Of a stretch of 64,000 nucleotides of DNA, positions 45,951 through 58,604 are shown piece by piece. This DNA comes from Phoronis australis (taxonomy: Eukaryota; Phoronida; Phoronidae), in assembly GCA_002633005.1 (NCBI GenBank), contig NMRA01000160.1, forward strand, positions 235,708-299,707. The letters are read 5' to 3'. Under the pieces are notes generated by a model, which was not told the origin of the DNA, searched no databases, and saw nothing but the letters and a program-made list of their open reading frames with translations. How positions within the stretch are numbered: position 1 is the stretch's first letter; each line of letters begins with the position of its first letter. A program made the position numbers and the translations under genes.

Positions 45951-48828
45951 TATGCATATTGGAATCACAATAAATTGATAGCAGCTCTCCTTTTAGCCAA
46001 ACTTGGTGGAAGACTTGACACGCGGTCTGCTTATAATTTTAATGGAAACTCATTCAAACTCCCCGATAGTGCAGTAAACAAACAAGACTGTCGTGTCTTC
46101 AACCAATTTTGCGTAAATCTGTATTATTATGCTTGCTTTTTCAGTGATCAATTTATTTTAAAGCCTGCTCAGTGAGTGTTCCACTGAAATAAGCCTTGAC
46201 CACGGAATTCGTTTGGATCAATTTAGCATATTTAATTTACTACTAAAGGTAATTTGAAACTTATTAGTTAATTCTTATACACACAAAATTTATAACAAAT
46301 TTTCAAACCGGAAGTTTTACGATACGAGGAAGTCACACAATGCAGAGACTGTGTTGCACTAGTTTTCATATCTTTTTCTACCTTTTTATATCTGTTTATT
46401 GGCCAAGTGTTGGTACTGTAAATCGGAACGCGTCTCGGTTATTAAATAAAGCAAGCCAAACTGACCAAAAAGCCTTCAAAAGGTTACGCGCCCTTTAACA
46501 TACCTACGATATATCCCTATCCAAACTGATCAAAAAACCTTTAAAGGTTGAAAATCATAAGATGAATGATCTCACCATAGCCTACCTGACAAGATGATGG
46601 CCTACTGGAGGCTACCACGCCTCATATCACAGTTCTACAAAAGATGGCACTGGCGACGTTGATGTTACAGTGACGATTACGACCGCCTTGTCACCTTTGG
46701 TAACCTAGCTTTATGACGTCAAATGAACTCATACAGCTAGATAACCAAAGACAAAAGTGATGGGTCAGTGTTCACACTCCGGTCACGTGGAAAAATTGTT
46801 GTAGTTATAGATCAATTCCATGAGAATTTTTACTTTTCTTTTGTTTTCACTTCTGCCAGTCTGAAGATCCGAAAGTAATTTTTTTGTGCTCCCTTGTAGC
46901 CATCATTGTGCATATATCAACGCCTCACTGCAGGTGGCGCAAATTGTAATAAATCTAGCAGTTAGGCATAGTGCCGAATCCTGCCGTAGAATCACGTAGT
47001 CCGGTGCTGTAATCGCGTAAAATTAGAAAACCTCGCATTAAAAAAGAAATTTCCTGTACGCAAACTATTGTCTATAAAATGCAAAATAGATGACCGATTT
47101 GATAAGTTTCTATGCTTAGTATGCGCTCTGCGTGTAGGCGTATGTAGCAGTGATTTGGTTGTTATTGATTTATTCAACGCCATGTTTTTACAGCATCTTG
47201 ATTAAAAAGTTTGTTTTCGAAACGCTTACGTTGAAACTGGATTACAAGCAACTGTACAATACGTTGGTTGAACTTGCACAAACACCAGCCTGTAAATTGA
47301 CTATGTGATTAAATTCATGCGGGTTCTACACCGTTCATATGTTAAGCGTATGATGGATGGGTTGGCAATATCAGTCATGATACATCGCTCCGTTGGTTGC
47401 TTTTTGTTCTATCCGTATTTTATACATGACCTCCTGTACTGAACCAGACGGTGTGAGGAAGTTTCCCGCCAACTTCACAGGACGTCATTAAAAAGGCCCA
47501 TTACTGTGTTATTGTTGACTCTCTCAATGGTTCACCATGGCTGGTGTTAAGTAGCAGATGAATATATCCGGTTGCGTTTGGTACAACGAATTAACCAAAG
47601 CATGAGAAAACATCTGACAAATATTGTCAAGATTTTACCATGCTCATTGAGTTAAACGAATGGGTGTTTTGTCCAAATGGATCTGCTCTTAAAACATGTC
47701 TGCCGAGAAATTAAGATATTATATCGAGGTGTTGAATATCAAGCTCATGTTTTACGAGGGAAACTGACAAAAGTTCCACAGCTAACGCAACTGTACACCA
47801 TGCCTTTCCCACTTGTTGAATAAGAAAACTGTGGCATTTAAAAATAGCCTCTTTCTCAAACGAATGTTTGATCACGCCAACATGGCCAAATACATGATAC
47901 GACGGTCGACAAAGTATTCTTCTCTTCAAATCTGTGAATGTCTTACGTCGAGAGTTAGGAACATATGTCGAACAAAAACAACACGAAACAAGTGTTATAG
48001 TTAAAATAAAAAGTTCTTCATTCTATCAATAAATTATTGCAGTTTTTAAGGTACACCAAAACGTGCTTACACTGCCAATGATAATCACTGCGTTGTTTAT
48101 TGACTTAGGACTAGATTAGTATAAATTCATAAAGAGGTAATCGAAAAGGATTGAAGTTTTTAAACGAAAATTAATGGCACATTGCATATACGTTTACAAA
48201 TATATGAATTTACAATCACCACTTTCCAAACACAGGCGATGACGCGAAGCAGTGGACTCAACCGCATTACCAATCATTGTCTTTCATTTTCGTCGTTCAA
48301 CTCATCGACTGTTTTAGAAATTCCAGTTGCTTTGCAAGAAAAAAATTCATTCTCCAAAACAGAGTCGTTTGCCTACAGAGCACGTGACGGCTCACGCACC
48401 TGCTTTCACACAAAGTTGCAACCATAAGGTAAGCCGGGCGCACAGTTTGAAGCACAAAAACTGAAGTTGAGCTCCTAACGTTGCACTGAAGTATGAGTAC
48501 ATTTTTGTAACCCTATAGAAAGTGGAAAAAAATACTTATAACTTGATGACTAAGTTGTTTAAAGTTTTACCTTGTTATTTAAATAATTGTGGTTATATCA
48601 TGTAACCGCTTTTTTCTTACTTTTTGTCATTTCATTGCTTCCAAAAACACCATATGCGTTGGTTGCAAGACGACCCACGAACAGGACGACTACCGTATGT
48701 TCACGTATTTAAACCTATCCGCCTATATCCGAAATAATGTTTTTCATAGAAAAATACCCGCGTGTTTCCTATATAGGCGCTTGTGCCTAAGCCTGCCTAA
48801 GAGTTGCAGGCGGCTACTCCTTGTACAT
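45951..48828. other. AT-rich stretch, no confident gene
   Basis: It has a small two-unit repeat at 46,456-46,550 (CAAACTGACCAAAAAGCCTT and its relative) and the partial third copy of the 360-bp unit near 48,060-48,130. Open frames have no recognisable motif. Confidence 0.4.
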
Positions 48829-48876
48829 ATGTGTGTGTGCGTGTGCGTGTGCGTGTGCGTGTGCGCGCGCGCGTGT
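48829..48876. repeat. (TGTGCG)n alternating purine-pyrimidine run
   Basis: GTGTGCGTGTGC repeats ending in CGCGCGCG. This strictly alternating tract could adopt Z-DNA. Confidence 0.92.
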
Positions 48877-49072
48877 TTAACTGGTTTTATTTTGAGTATA
48901 TTTTGTCTGATTTAGTTCTTTTCGTTAAAGATAATTTTTCTTTCACATTACAATCTTAGAGCAGAGGATGAGTTCCGTCTGTCGAAAGATATCACTGAAA
49001 CATAAACATTGCGTAACTTTCAGCCCTGTTTGTGTTTACCTAATTTTTCTATTAACTTCAAAAAAATTAAAA

Positions 49073-49140
49073 GGGGCGGGGTTTCCGCGGAAACCACATT
49101 ATATATGGCGACAATTCATCAATCAGCCAGCCGTCACTCT
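49073..49140 (+). promoter_or_regulatory. Promoter-like cluster: GC box, palindrome, TATA
   Basis: GGGGCGGGG (49,073-49,081), the 12-bp palindrome TTTCCGCGGAAA (49,083-49,094) resembling paired E2F half-sites, TTATATATGG (49,099-49,108) and a GGCGGCCATTTT motif at about 49,143 follow one another within 85 bp. The spacing suits a plus-strand core promoter, but no downstream exon was recognised. It is an inference from motif clustering only. Confidence 0.3.
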
Positions 49141-50366
49141 CTGCGGCGGCCATTTTAGGTGGTGGATCTCCAAAAATAAAATTAAACTAAAAAATTCATA
49201 TCAAATTAGTTAAGTTTGAAAATGTTTCAGTAGAGTTGTGTTGAATGAGCATTATTTGGGCTTAAGTTTTGACTGAACTAACATGCGCTAAATTCCTTTT
49301 CATGAAATTTAAAAAAAAAACGAAGAGGAAGGAGTATCTTTAAAACAGCTAATGAATAATTTCAAAATTTTATTCTCTGGTTTTACTCAAGTGCTTCGTA
49401 TATAAGCGCAGGTTCACTTACAGGTAATCTGGGGTTTGTTTCATGAATGTGACTTAAACAGAAGTTTAGCCTTACGCTACACTCAACTGTTTCAGAGAAT
49501 TAATTAAATCTCGCTTGAGCACAAGTGCGAAGTCTCTGAGAATAAACTCACAACTGCTGTTACTGAGATAACTTCTATTAACTTTTTGTCTACAGATGCG
49601 CTCATAATTACTGTGAAGTGTGAACGTTCGACTAAATTTCCGTTTTAAATCCCAAGTCGCTTGTCATGAAACAGACCCATGGTCCTAAATACCCGGATGC
49701 AACATTGTCATTTTATAACTAAGTAAAAGGTGCGTCCAGAAAATGGACAGTTCAACAATTAACCCAACCGCCACCGGTGATGGCCTTTTTATTGACATTT
49801 CAGTCACTCCCCCAGGCGTTCCCTGAATCAATTGAAAGAAGACGTTGACATGGAAACACAAACAACTATAAATTAGTGCGTGATTAGTAATGAAAAGTAC
49901 GTGAATTATTGACGATAGTAACTGCAGATAAATACAGTAAACTCTGCAGAAGTTAAATATACATGATTTATACATCGCCTAGAAACTAACAATTCATTTA
50001 CTCATGCGGATTTTATAGAGCAAACCAGTTTTCTTTCAACATTGGTAGATACTATGCTGAAATATGAGCATCTAATAACTTGGGTAAATAACCTGGCTCA
50101 GAAAACAAGAAGTGTCGCTAAAAAATTTGCAATGTTCGTCTTCAATATTTCGCATATGCCAAGCGCTTTTTATTCTCGTTGCAATGAATAAAACTTAAAT
50201 AAGTCAACATAATATATCATTTAAAGCCAGATTTTTTTGCAGTCGCTTTAGTAAGCGTAATATAAATTCAATTTATTATTAAGGCAGACAAAGGCTCATC
50301 AATTCACTACTTTTCTATTTTCTTTTCCATACAAAGTGTTAGTGACAGAGTGATGAAGCAAGCGTG
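49141..50366. other. Stretch without recognisable features
   Basis: No motif-bearing frame, TIR pair or RNA gene is seen. Confidence 0.5.
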
Positions 50367-50506
50367 CGTTCAGTAACTCTAGGACCTACGCTAGGACCTA
50401 GCTAAAATCTAGCCAAAGTTACGTGTTCTCATTTAAAATACACGGCAATATCTCACGTAATCTCTCGAAGTCTTACTTTTTAGCGAGGTCCTAGCGTTAC
50501 TGAACG
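50367..50506. mobile_element. Family D TIR element, copy 1 (140 bp)
   Basis: Left CGTTCAGTAACTCTAGGACC and right GGTCCTAGCGTTACTGAACG are inverted with two mismatches. The interior CTAGCTAAAATCTAGCCAAA and AATACACGGCAATATCT is shared with copy 2 at 59,308-59,447. There is no coding capacity. Confidence 0.85.
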
Positions 50507-53500
50507 GGAGGCTGGTATTGCGTGTCCTTTGTTTTCTAACCTCTAACAAAGCTGCTGTTGTGACTGCTCTCATCGCATAGTTGACCACCACCTTAAATAA
50601 ATCTCCTAAATCCACTCATTGTCTTACTTTTACTCGGACAAGCTCTTGAGACACGTGGGAGTGAAAGCCTGACAGATAAGCGGGGACTTCTCTTCAAATA
50701 CAAGTCGAAGGTTTGGTTGCAATCAGTTCTTGCTTTGAGTTGCAATTCACCTTCTTTGCACTTGGTTTAACATTCTGTACCAAAATGTTCACCTGGAAGA
50801 AGTTCTGTATGTCAAAGAATGCGATTCGAAAGTTCGTTCATTTGTATGGACTATTGCTATAACATGTCATTGGTACACCGCCAGACGAGGCATTACGTAT
50901 CTAAAACACGGGAAAAGGAAAATTTCTAAGGTTATTGCACTTTATCATAACCCATGCTCTTTCTCCATACTCACCAAAATCGTTGTTTTTACTCCGTGTT
51001 TCGGGTTTGACAACCGATCGAGAGCTTCTTGGATCTGAAATAATGACTGACCCAACGCTTACCAAGTCATCTTAGATGTCTCTGCTCTTCCGACTCTAAC
51101 GGACGCCTCGAAACGGACCCAGCTGTTCTACTCCCAAACGCCGCTCCCACAAGCTTCCAGGTCGTTGATAGTCACGGGTGACGGGGCAGATCGACTTCGG
51201 CTCTTCAATACAACTAGACGTCCCTTTCACGAAATACAATGCGATTATTTTTACTAGATCCAGTGACACTAGCAATTCGGGACATTTCAAGGCGTGATGC
51301 AGACAATCACCTGAGCTTTAAGATTGACACAAAACAACATAAACCTAACGTGGCTTATGGACAATCAGTCACGCGCACAAATTAGTGGCCTGGAAAAATG
51401 TGCTTTTTATGCATGTCGTTGTAAACTTGTTTTTGGGAAGGGTGTGGAAAGTTTTCCATAACCTGATGAATTTGATCTCATCATTTGACTTAAAAATAAT
51501 TTTCACATTCTCCAATGGTTTAGAATGATATTCAAGATTTGAATTTTGTGCTAACTTCGGACGAAGTGACTGAGTTGGAAACAATTAGATGTTCTAAGCA
51601 ACGTGTATGATTTTTTTCTACTATTTTGCTCGATATTAACCATTTATTAATGTTTAGATCAAAAACATTAAGTGTTGTTTAATATTTTTAACGTTTGATT
51701 AAAATTTAATGTTACAGGTCTATCATGTCTTCTTGGCATAAAAAATTAATATCACGTTTTCCCTCCGTATTTATCGATCGGTCGCCTCTGCACTTTTGTA
51801 CCTAGGTCAATTCAACGAGTATTACACTATAGGAAATTTCCATGCGATGTGCAAGACAAGAAATAGTTTTTCTGATGATCTTCGAAGTGATTGCCATTTT
51901 TGTTGATACAGTGATATGCAGTTATTTCCATTAGTCATAATTATGTACACCAAGAAATTATGCATTGGCAACTGTGCGGCGCAATTTCAACAAACCTAGT
52001 AATGTATACGTAGATCATGCTAATGCAAAAATGACGACGTTTTTTTTAATCCATTTTCGAGTATTATCATTTTCAAACTTCCAGAATCAAACTTGAAAAT
52101 GAAATTATTTTCTTGTAGTTCATTGAAGTGACCTCACGCAACGCATCGTGTTCTTGAATTCTATCAACTTATTTAACAAAAAACGTAATCGCGACGACCG
52201 TTTCCATGGAAATACACAGACCCATTCTCCCAATTTCTGCAAGATGACTGTTCTTAAAGAATGTATAGTTTGTGCTCAACTTACCTGTAACCACAGAGGC
52301 TCAGTAGTTATGGCAACATAGCTAGCTATTTAATCACATTGGATATCGTTGTAGCGTATGGGTTTCAAAAGATATTTAACTGAAGCTGAAGGCTAATTTT
52401 TAACGCCTCGCATACAACTCTGTTCGCTGTTGGTATGTAGACGTAGCTTAACCTTTTACGTGCTCTTAAAACATTTTTGTGCTGTTGCTTACATTAGGAC
52501 TAAAGCTCTCATGTCGTTTTTTCACCGCGTGACTCTCATCAAAAGTAAAAATACTTACACGCGGGAAAAATATTGTCGTTGACGACGGAAGTTTGCATTT
52601 TCACATACCTGTGGAAATAAACTTATCGACACAATAGACCAATGAACATATTTTGACGTCACATGGTTTGAGGACATTACACGGTTTACTAGCTGTGTGA
52701 AAAACTTATTTTAAACAAATCAAAAGACGTGCTTACCCTTCTTGAGCCGCACATTAGGGGAGCACATGCGTTCTCATAGTTGATCCGAGGATGTCTGGTC
52801 AAAAACAATTTCACTAAGGCCCGTTATCATTTAACGCCACAAAAGAACTGAGTAAGGCTGCACGCTCAACGCACTTCAATAGTTATTGGATTGATTACTC
52901 GCCAGGTAGAGTCGCCAGGCGAGTTCAGACGGTAGTACGTTATTAAATCGTCTTCGCAATCTCTAGAAATTCGCTCAATTAAACTCGCTACTTTTTCATA
53001 CAAATAGTTTTAGGAAAACGATAAGAAAACGTGACTAAAAGCTCCACCACACGAGGAAATAAAAACTCCTTCTGTGTCTGCGCTCTTGCCAGTGACGTGG
53101 TTTGCTAGACGACTGAAATTATGGATGGATAAATTGGTAATTTAAAAATGATACGTTAGGCGAGGTCACCGTGGGTCATAATCACTTTCGTATATTTTCA
53201 AGCATAACCATACGTTCTAGTGAAAGGCTTTTAATGCGGGAACGACTGGAAACTCATTTAAAAATATACGCGCGTTTCGCTTACCTCAGTTAAAAGACCG
53301 GGTGAAATTTAAGAAAGGGCAGTGTTTGACAATTGGTTGGAAAACAGGTTCTGTCAGTTTGTGCTACGTCAGAAGAAAGGAAATGACACTGTGTTTTGAT
53401 GAATGCATGTTTAAACGTGGATGTACTTGTTTTTTATCTAAATTTGTTCAATGTTTCGAACGACAGTGTTAAAGTTCCTTATATCATATCTGAAGTCATG

Positions 53501-53926
53501 GTTATGAAGTACACGTACAATTATCGCCGAATTTCCAGTTCTAGGTTTTCATGTGAACGTTTATGTATAGCGCTTTAAATCAAAGAAAGATAATTTTCAT
53601 TGGCACACATGTAGTTCGGATCATCACTGCCTGTAGGCCCCGAATCTTGCCGCCCCCCTAGCTTGCTCTGATTTTCCCCGTCCCCCTCTATTTCAGTCGC
53701 CGTCAATTCTGCGCTGTCCAACCGGACCTCGCTAGATTCGTGCCATCACCGATGTTACACCGCCTCGACTGCCGTCATCACTAAGTTTGTGTAGGCCCCT
53801 ATCGGACCGATCCACCGGCGAATGCCAGAATTATAAGAAATTTGTACAGCGTCGAGAGACAACTAGTTGCATGGAGATCCAACGGAAAATATAATTTACG
53901 CCGTGCAATGTGTCTGATCGTAGTGG
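50507..53926. other. Long stretch without recognisable genes
   Basis: A CRE-type TGACGTCA is present near 52,655. The segment 53,620-53,830 is locally GC-rich. No family or splice-supported exon is found. Confidence 0.45.
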
Positions 53927-54052
53927 ATCAGCTCGGTAGCTAGTGAGATAAAATCGTTGAAAGCTGACGCCGAGAATAAGGCCCGTGTCGCCTCGCTGCT
54001 CGAACACCCAAATTCCTGCAGTCAAGTATTGCAAAGTGCAGGTGCGAAACTG
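53927..54052 (+). CDS. Possible exon ending at a GTGAGT donor
   Basis: The frame is open from just after an in-frame TAG at about 53,926 to a strong donor, CTG|GTGAGT. It reads SEIKSLKADAENKARVASLL, then EHPNSCSQVLQSAGAKL. The composition (charged, Ala-rich helix followed by a mixed segment) looks protein-like. There is no in-frame ATG, so it would be an internal exon, and several AG acceptors lie near its start. The family is not recognised. It could be chance. Confidence 0.25.
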
Positions 54053-54590
54053 GTGAGTGGTTTACATTCGGCTGCTCACACGCCAATTTCGTCCCACTGG
54101 TCAGCCGGAACTTTAACCTCCATCAAAATTCACCGATACATTAATTTCTTAAATTCTTTTGACAAAACACTAATTTGTAAACTCTTCTCGCCACTGATGA
54201 ACAGGTATGCCTAAAATGCCCCTACCGGCGAGCCTGTGAGCCTGATATCCCTCTCACAAGGGGGTTGTGTAACCTCCCCATAAATGTTTCAGGGATTAGA
54301 CGTGTAACCTAAGTTCTGACTCATCTGCGGGCTAAAATATTGGTTATTTTATGAGTGTAATAGCATCGAGGGTATTGCTTTTGTTTGTTTCCCTCACGAC
54401 CTTTTTACGGATAATGAAAACCGATGCGTGGGCATCACAAAGTATAGATTTATAGGAGACGAGTCATCTAGGCTAAACGAAGACTCAACGAAATATCACT
54501 GACGTAGACTATAGCGTGCTCAACAAGCATGCATTTCATATTGGATAGATAGTAACAGGCCACTCGTATCTTGGAAAAACTAAACTTCCA

Positions 54591-54725
54591 GTTGCATAAA
54601 AGTTATGCGCCTTTTGGCAAGAGTGACGTCGCATTATCACGCGTCACGTTGTTATTGTTGAACAATGCACCTGACGCGCAACAATCAAACACATCCAGCG
54701 GATAACTTTTGAAGCTTTATGCAAC
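54591..54725. mobile_element. Family E TIR element, copy 2 (135 bp)
   Basis: Left GTTGCATAAAAGTTATGCGC, right GGATAACTTTTGAAGCTTTA then TGCAAC. The internal GACGTCGCATTATCACGCGT matches the copy in the racemase intron. Confidence 0.75.
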
Positions 54726-54992
54726 TCAGCCCATTGCTTCTAAAATAAAGCGATCTTTATATATTGTATATCTATATCTAGTGGGAATGGGTGACCGATA
54801 TCTCACAATCATTGTGTCTATGGCGTCTAACGTTCAAATCTGGAAAAGGCCAATAGCCAACACGTTTGCCGTTACTAGTGTAGTCAGTTAAGAAAAACCG
54901 GTTTACCTTTCGAAAACAGCGTCAAAGTTTGACGACTAATGAAAATTATTTCAATGCTCTTTTTAAAAGCCCGTGAGACACGTGACCTGACC

Positions 54993-55199
54993 CCTAGTAT
55001 GACCAGCATCTTGGATTTAAATATGAATCCTCGCTATCAGCGTATATTGTACGAGACGTATGGCTAAAGCCGGAGTCGTGGTCGTCTTCGGTGACGGCAT
55101 CGTTGCTAACGACGGTGTAGTCGGCAGTGGCATCGTTGACGTCGTCGCTGTCATTGGCATAGAAATCATCACCGTCAGTGTCAACTTCCTTTGTCTAGG
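54993..55199 (-). other. Asp-rich cryptically repetitive open frame
   Basis: On the minus strand a stop-bounded frame reads TKEVDTDGDDFYANDSDDVN, then DATADYTVVSNDAVTEDDHD and ends at TAG 54,995-54,993. The DNA is a scrambled GAY/GTC trinucleotide pattern that extends to about 55,340, with another acidic stretch (SETDVSDSNDETDDNP) in a neighbouring frame. It may be a fragment of an acidic protein exon or only slippage-prone DNA. Confidence 0.25.
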
Positions 55200-56189
55200 C
55201 CAAGACGTTGTCATCTGCGTCACTGGCAGTGATAATGTAGACGGTGAGCGTTGTCGATAATGGCGCTGTGATTGGCTGCGGAGTCATTTTCCACGCTTTT
55301 GGTGTCGTTGGTTTCGAGGGTTGTCATCGGTTTCGTCGTTGGAGTCACTGACATCCGTTTCGCTGAGAGTGTCACTCCTCAGAGCTCTTTGATTTTATTT
55401 CCCCCGCAGCCATTATCTATTTAGACGCCGAATAGCATAAAATCCACTTCTCAAAAAGGAACTATGCACCTAAAATTTTGTGTTAATGTATGACACTATA
55501 GTGGACTTCATGTTCGATTTTTAGGCTACGTCGTTTGTCCGACATTTTTACGATTTCCCCAATCTAAAGAACATAGGAGCTGCTTCTCCTTCTGATACGC
55601 CTACGCTTCAGTCAGCATAATTTTTTCTACCTTACGTCTTAGTCGGCGTTCAGGGCACTGAAGGCAGACCTCAACTGTCCATGGTCGACCCTTCAACTGC
55701 CGAATAATGTACTTCAAGTGATGGTGATTCCCAGGCCAGTGGCATGAGTACTTAGCGCTACTTTTCAGAGAGTCGTTAAAAGGTCAAACTGATCTAGTGT
55801 AATCTTTTGTTGATGAAACTTCCGCTACCCTCTTATATGGCACTATGAGATGATGAGCGATAACTGGAATTTCGGGTGTGGGCAGCATCAGTACACATGT
55901 CTTGGTTTGGACGCTTGTCGTTTGTAGTATGGGAATCAGCTGGAAAAACATGTGAATCGTTTTGTTGTTTTTTTTTGACACGGGGTTATCTTGCGAACTT
56001 GCCGGGAATATATCAGTTTAGTTTGTTACTTGGCGGAATTCTTTGAATTCCGTCAAGTATGTTGATCTGACAGCAAGTTTTTTTTTGTTTGTTCGCACTC
56101 TACAGGGCGCAATTTTGGTCCAATTTTCACGAAATTTTCACACAAAGTGTAGATCAGAAATTCCTAGAAGTCTTTTGTTTTTGGTCATG

Positions 56190-56233
56190 ATCGGATACAA
56201 AATGGCGGACGTGGCGGCCATTTTGTATCCGAT
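56190..56233. repeat. Perfect 17-bp inverted repeat with 10-nt loop
   Basis: ATCGGATACAAAATGGC (56,190-56,206) and GCCATTTTGTATCCGAT (56,217-56,233). It lies in a stretch rich in CAAAATGGCGG-like words, suggesting a repeat element. Confidence 0.93.
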
Positions 56234-57700
56234 TTCACAGTCAAATGCTCGTAGAGGCCTCATTTTTCGACGTACATGGCTGAAAATCAGTACGAATTTA
56301 CTAGAACGCACGTGCTACAACTGTGCAGAAAATCATTGACTTCCGGTTAAAGATGGCGCAAATATTGGACGTGGCGCATGCGCACCCCGAAATATGGCTA
56401 AAAACTTTTTCTCCTGTAGGGGGCGCATTTGCAAACCAATCACTTTCAAACTGGTCACGTGTTTGTTCAGTTTAATAAGCTTTTATAAAAAATTATTGAA
56501 CCGGAAGTCACTTTTAAGATGGCAGCTGTGGCGCATGTTCACACGGTTTCAATCGCTCTGGTGTCGCATTTTTCACGGGAAGAGTAAATGACGTGAATTT
56601 TTGCATGTGGATTCCTTGAAGTATGGCCTTTCAAAAAGTCTGCGAGAGCATATTTTTTTTATTGTCGCAGCAACTACAAACCGCAAAAAGGCGTTTCTCA
56701 ATAGATGGAGCAGTACACTGATGCCTTTCTTAACATTGAAGAAGTATAGTCTAGTGAATAATGGAAATGAAGTACTAATTTACAAACAACCCCTGGTCCT
56801 ACAGTGTGTCGGAAACCATCCGAGAGCCAGTTACCATTAAAATCTCGCGAAAGTCTCTTTTTGCGAGACAATTTTTATGTAAATGAGTATGGTAATATTT
56901 CATCATGGCGGGCGTAGACCCGATGCCGGCCAAAAAGACTTGACAAAAAAGTCATACATATTTGGAATCTCACGTCTTTCGTGCATGGCGGCAACTCAGA
57001 TTGCGACTGCAGCTGCAAACAGACAATGAACTGGCGTTATATTTGCACGCACTTCTCGTCCATATTTCTTAGAACGACACGGGAGTCCGCCTGTACTTGT
57101 ACACACAGTTCTCCGGGAAGTCACTGGGTGGCACAAATTTAAATATTTACGGTTTTCATGAGACATAGCATCTTTAACAACCGGAGTAATTGAATGTTAT
57201 TTTCCAACCAGTCTCAGTGTCCGAATGTTATTTCGCTCTTTAACGCGTGATAAGCTATGTTACATGATCAATCCACAGCGCCATTCTTCGAAACAACAAC
57301 AGCTGCCCACTCAAACAGGCTGGGCAGGTGGCGCGGCACGCAACAACAAGTCACGTGTCGAGGGATTGTTATATAATTCCCGAACACTGGGCTGAGATTC
57401 CGGGGGTGTTGTATAACCACTTTTTATTCGAAAAATTATGAAACAAGTATGAAAACAAACGGCAAAATCTTCACACTTTGCTCTGAAGCCATGGCGTCAT
57501 AGTGCAGACAATGCAACAGCTTGTGGATACTAGAAAAACTGATTAATATAAGCTTTTTGGTTAAGTCGCCGATAATTTGTCAGGTATCATTAGCGCTTAT
57601 CATTAGCTTATTTAAACGATTGAATGTCATGGCATATGGTTCAAACAAGTGGTTAAAAGTTCTGTCTGCTTCTAACCATGACAAGATTTTTTGCTTATAA

Positions 57701-57738
57701 GGCGGTAGTGTGGAAATTAAAATTCCCACACTACCGCC
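57701..57738. repeat. 38-bp near-perfect palindrome
   Basis: GGCGGTAGTGTGG (57,701-57,713) and CCACACTACCGCC (57,726-57,738) are exact inverses. AATT pairs inside them with one mismatched position, leaving a two-base loop. The GC-rich arms in AT-rich surroundings make a very stable hairpin or cruciform. Confidence 0.95.
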
Positions 57739-58604
57739 CGAGGAAAGTTTACATGTATTTGAAAAAATCACACCACGGCCGAGCTCCCTGCTGAAATGCG
57801 CCGTTAAATTTTGGATCGGCGTCTTTAACGAATCATTGTCAGCATAATAACAAAAACGATTTGATACTCTCTGAAAGTCTAACATTCACAAACATAGACC
57901 TCATGTCTGTGTTTTGTCTCCTGCACAGACCCACTAGATTGGCTCTGCGGGGTCTGCCACAGCGCACTATTCCATCTGCCTTCTTGGAATTTCATTGGCC
58001 GTTCCGATTTCACGAAACAAGGCATTCTATAGGTCAGTTGTACCAACATGGCGACTTCCAAGAAAGGAATGTCAGTGACTTTACAGCTGTTTAAATCGGC
58101 GTCCTGTTTTCATCAAACTGCGTTATTTCAAAGCTAACGAGTCAAGGAATACATCACCAGTAACATACATGGAATATTTTATGTTAATTAGGTTGTATAC
58201 TATGCTGGATTTTGACGTGTTATGAATTTTGTCGAAATATTTTTGCGAAAAATATTAGTAGGCCACCCACAGTCACTTATTTTAAGCACATAGGCCACTG
58301 AATAGTAGGATAGGCGTATCCAAGTGAGTCACGGCGACGGAAGTTTGTTTCGATCTTTTCAGAACACATAAGTTATGTACACGTATACATGTACGTCATT
58401 GGACGCTCCTGTAAATAGAAGGTTGAACTGTAGTGGGCCAGAGGAGGATATATGTTGAAAGTTAGCTGCATGAGGACTGTCGTCAAAACAGAGCTAGGTA
58501 CCACTGTGTGTTGAGCTCAGTTAGACCCAAAAATTAATTGCATCACAACATAAACATCTCGCTTACGATTTCCCCGACCTCGGTAAACATGCGTACGTCA
58601 ACTT

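Noticed and set aside
57580-57885. 101-codon minus-strand frame
   Set aside because: It reads straight through the 38-bp palindrome and shows no recognised domain.
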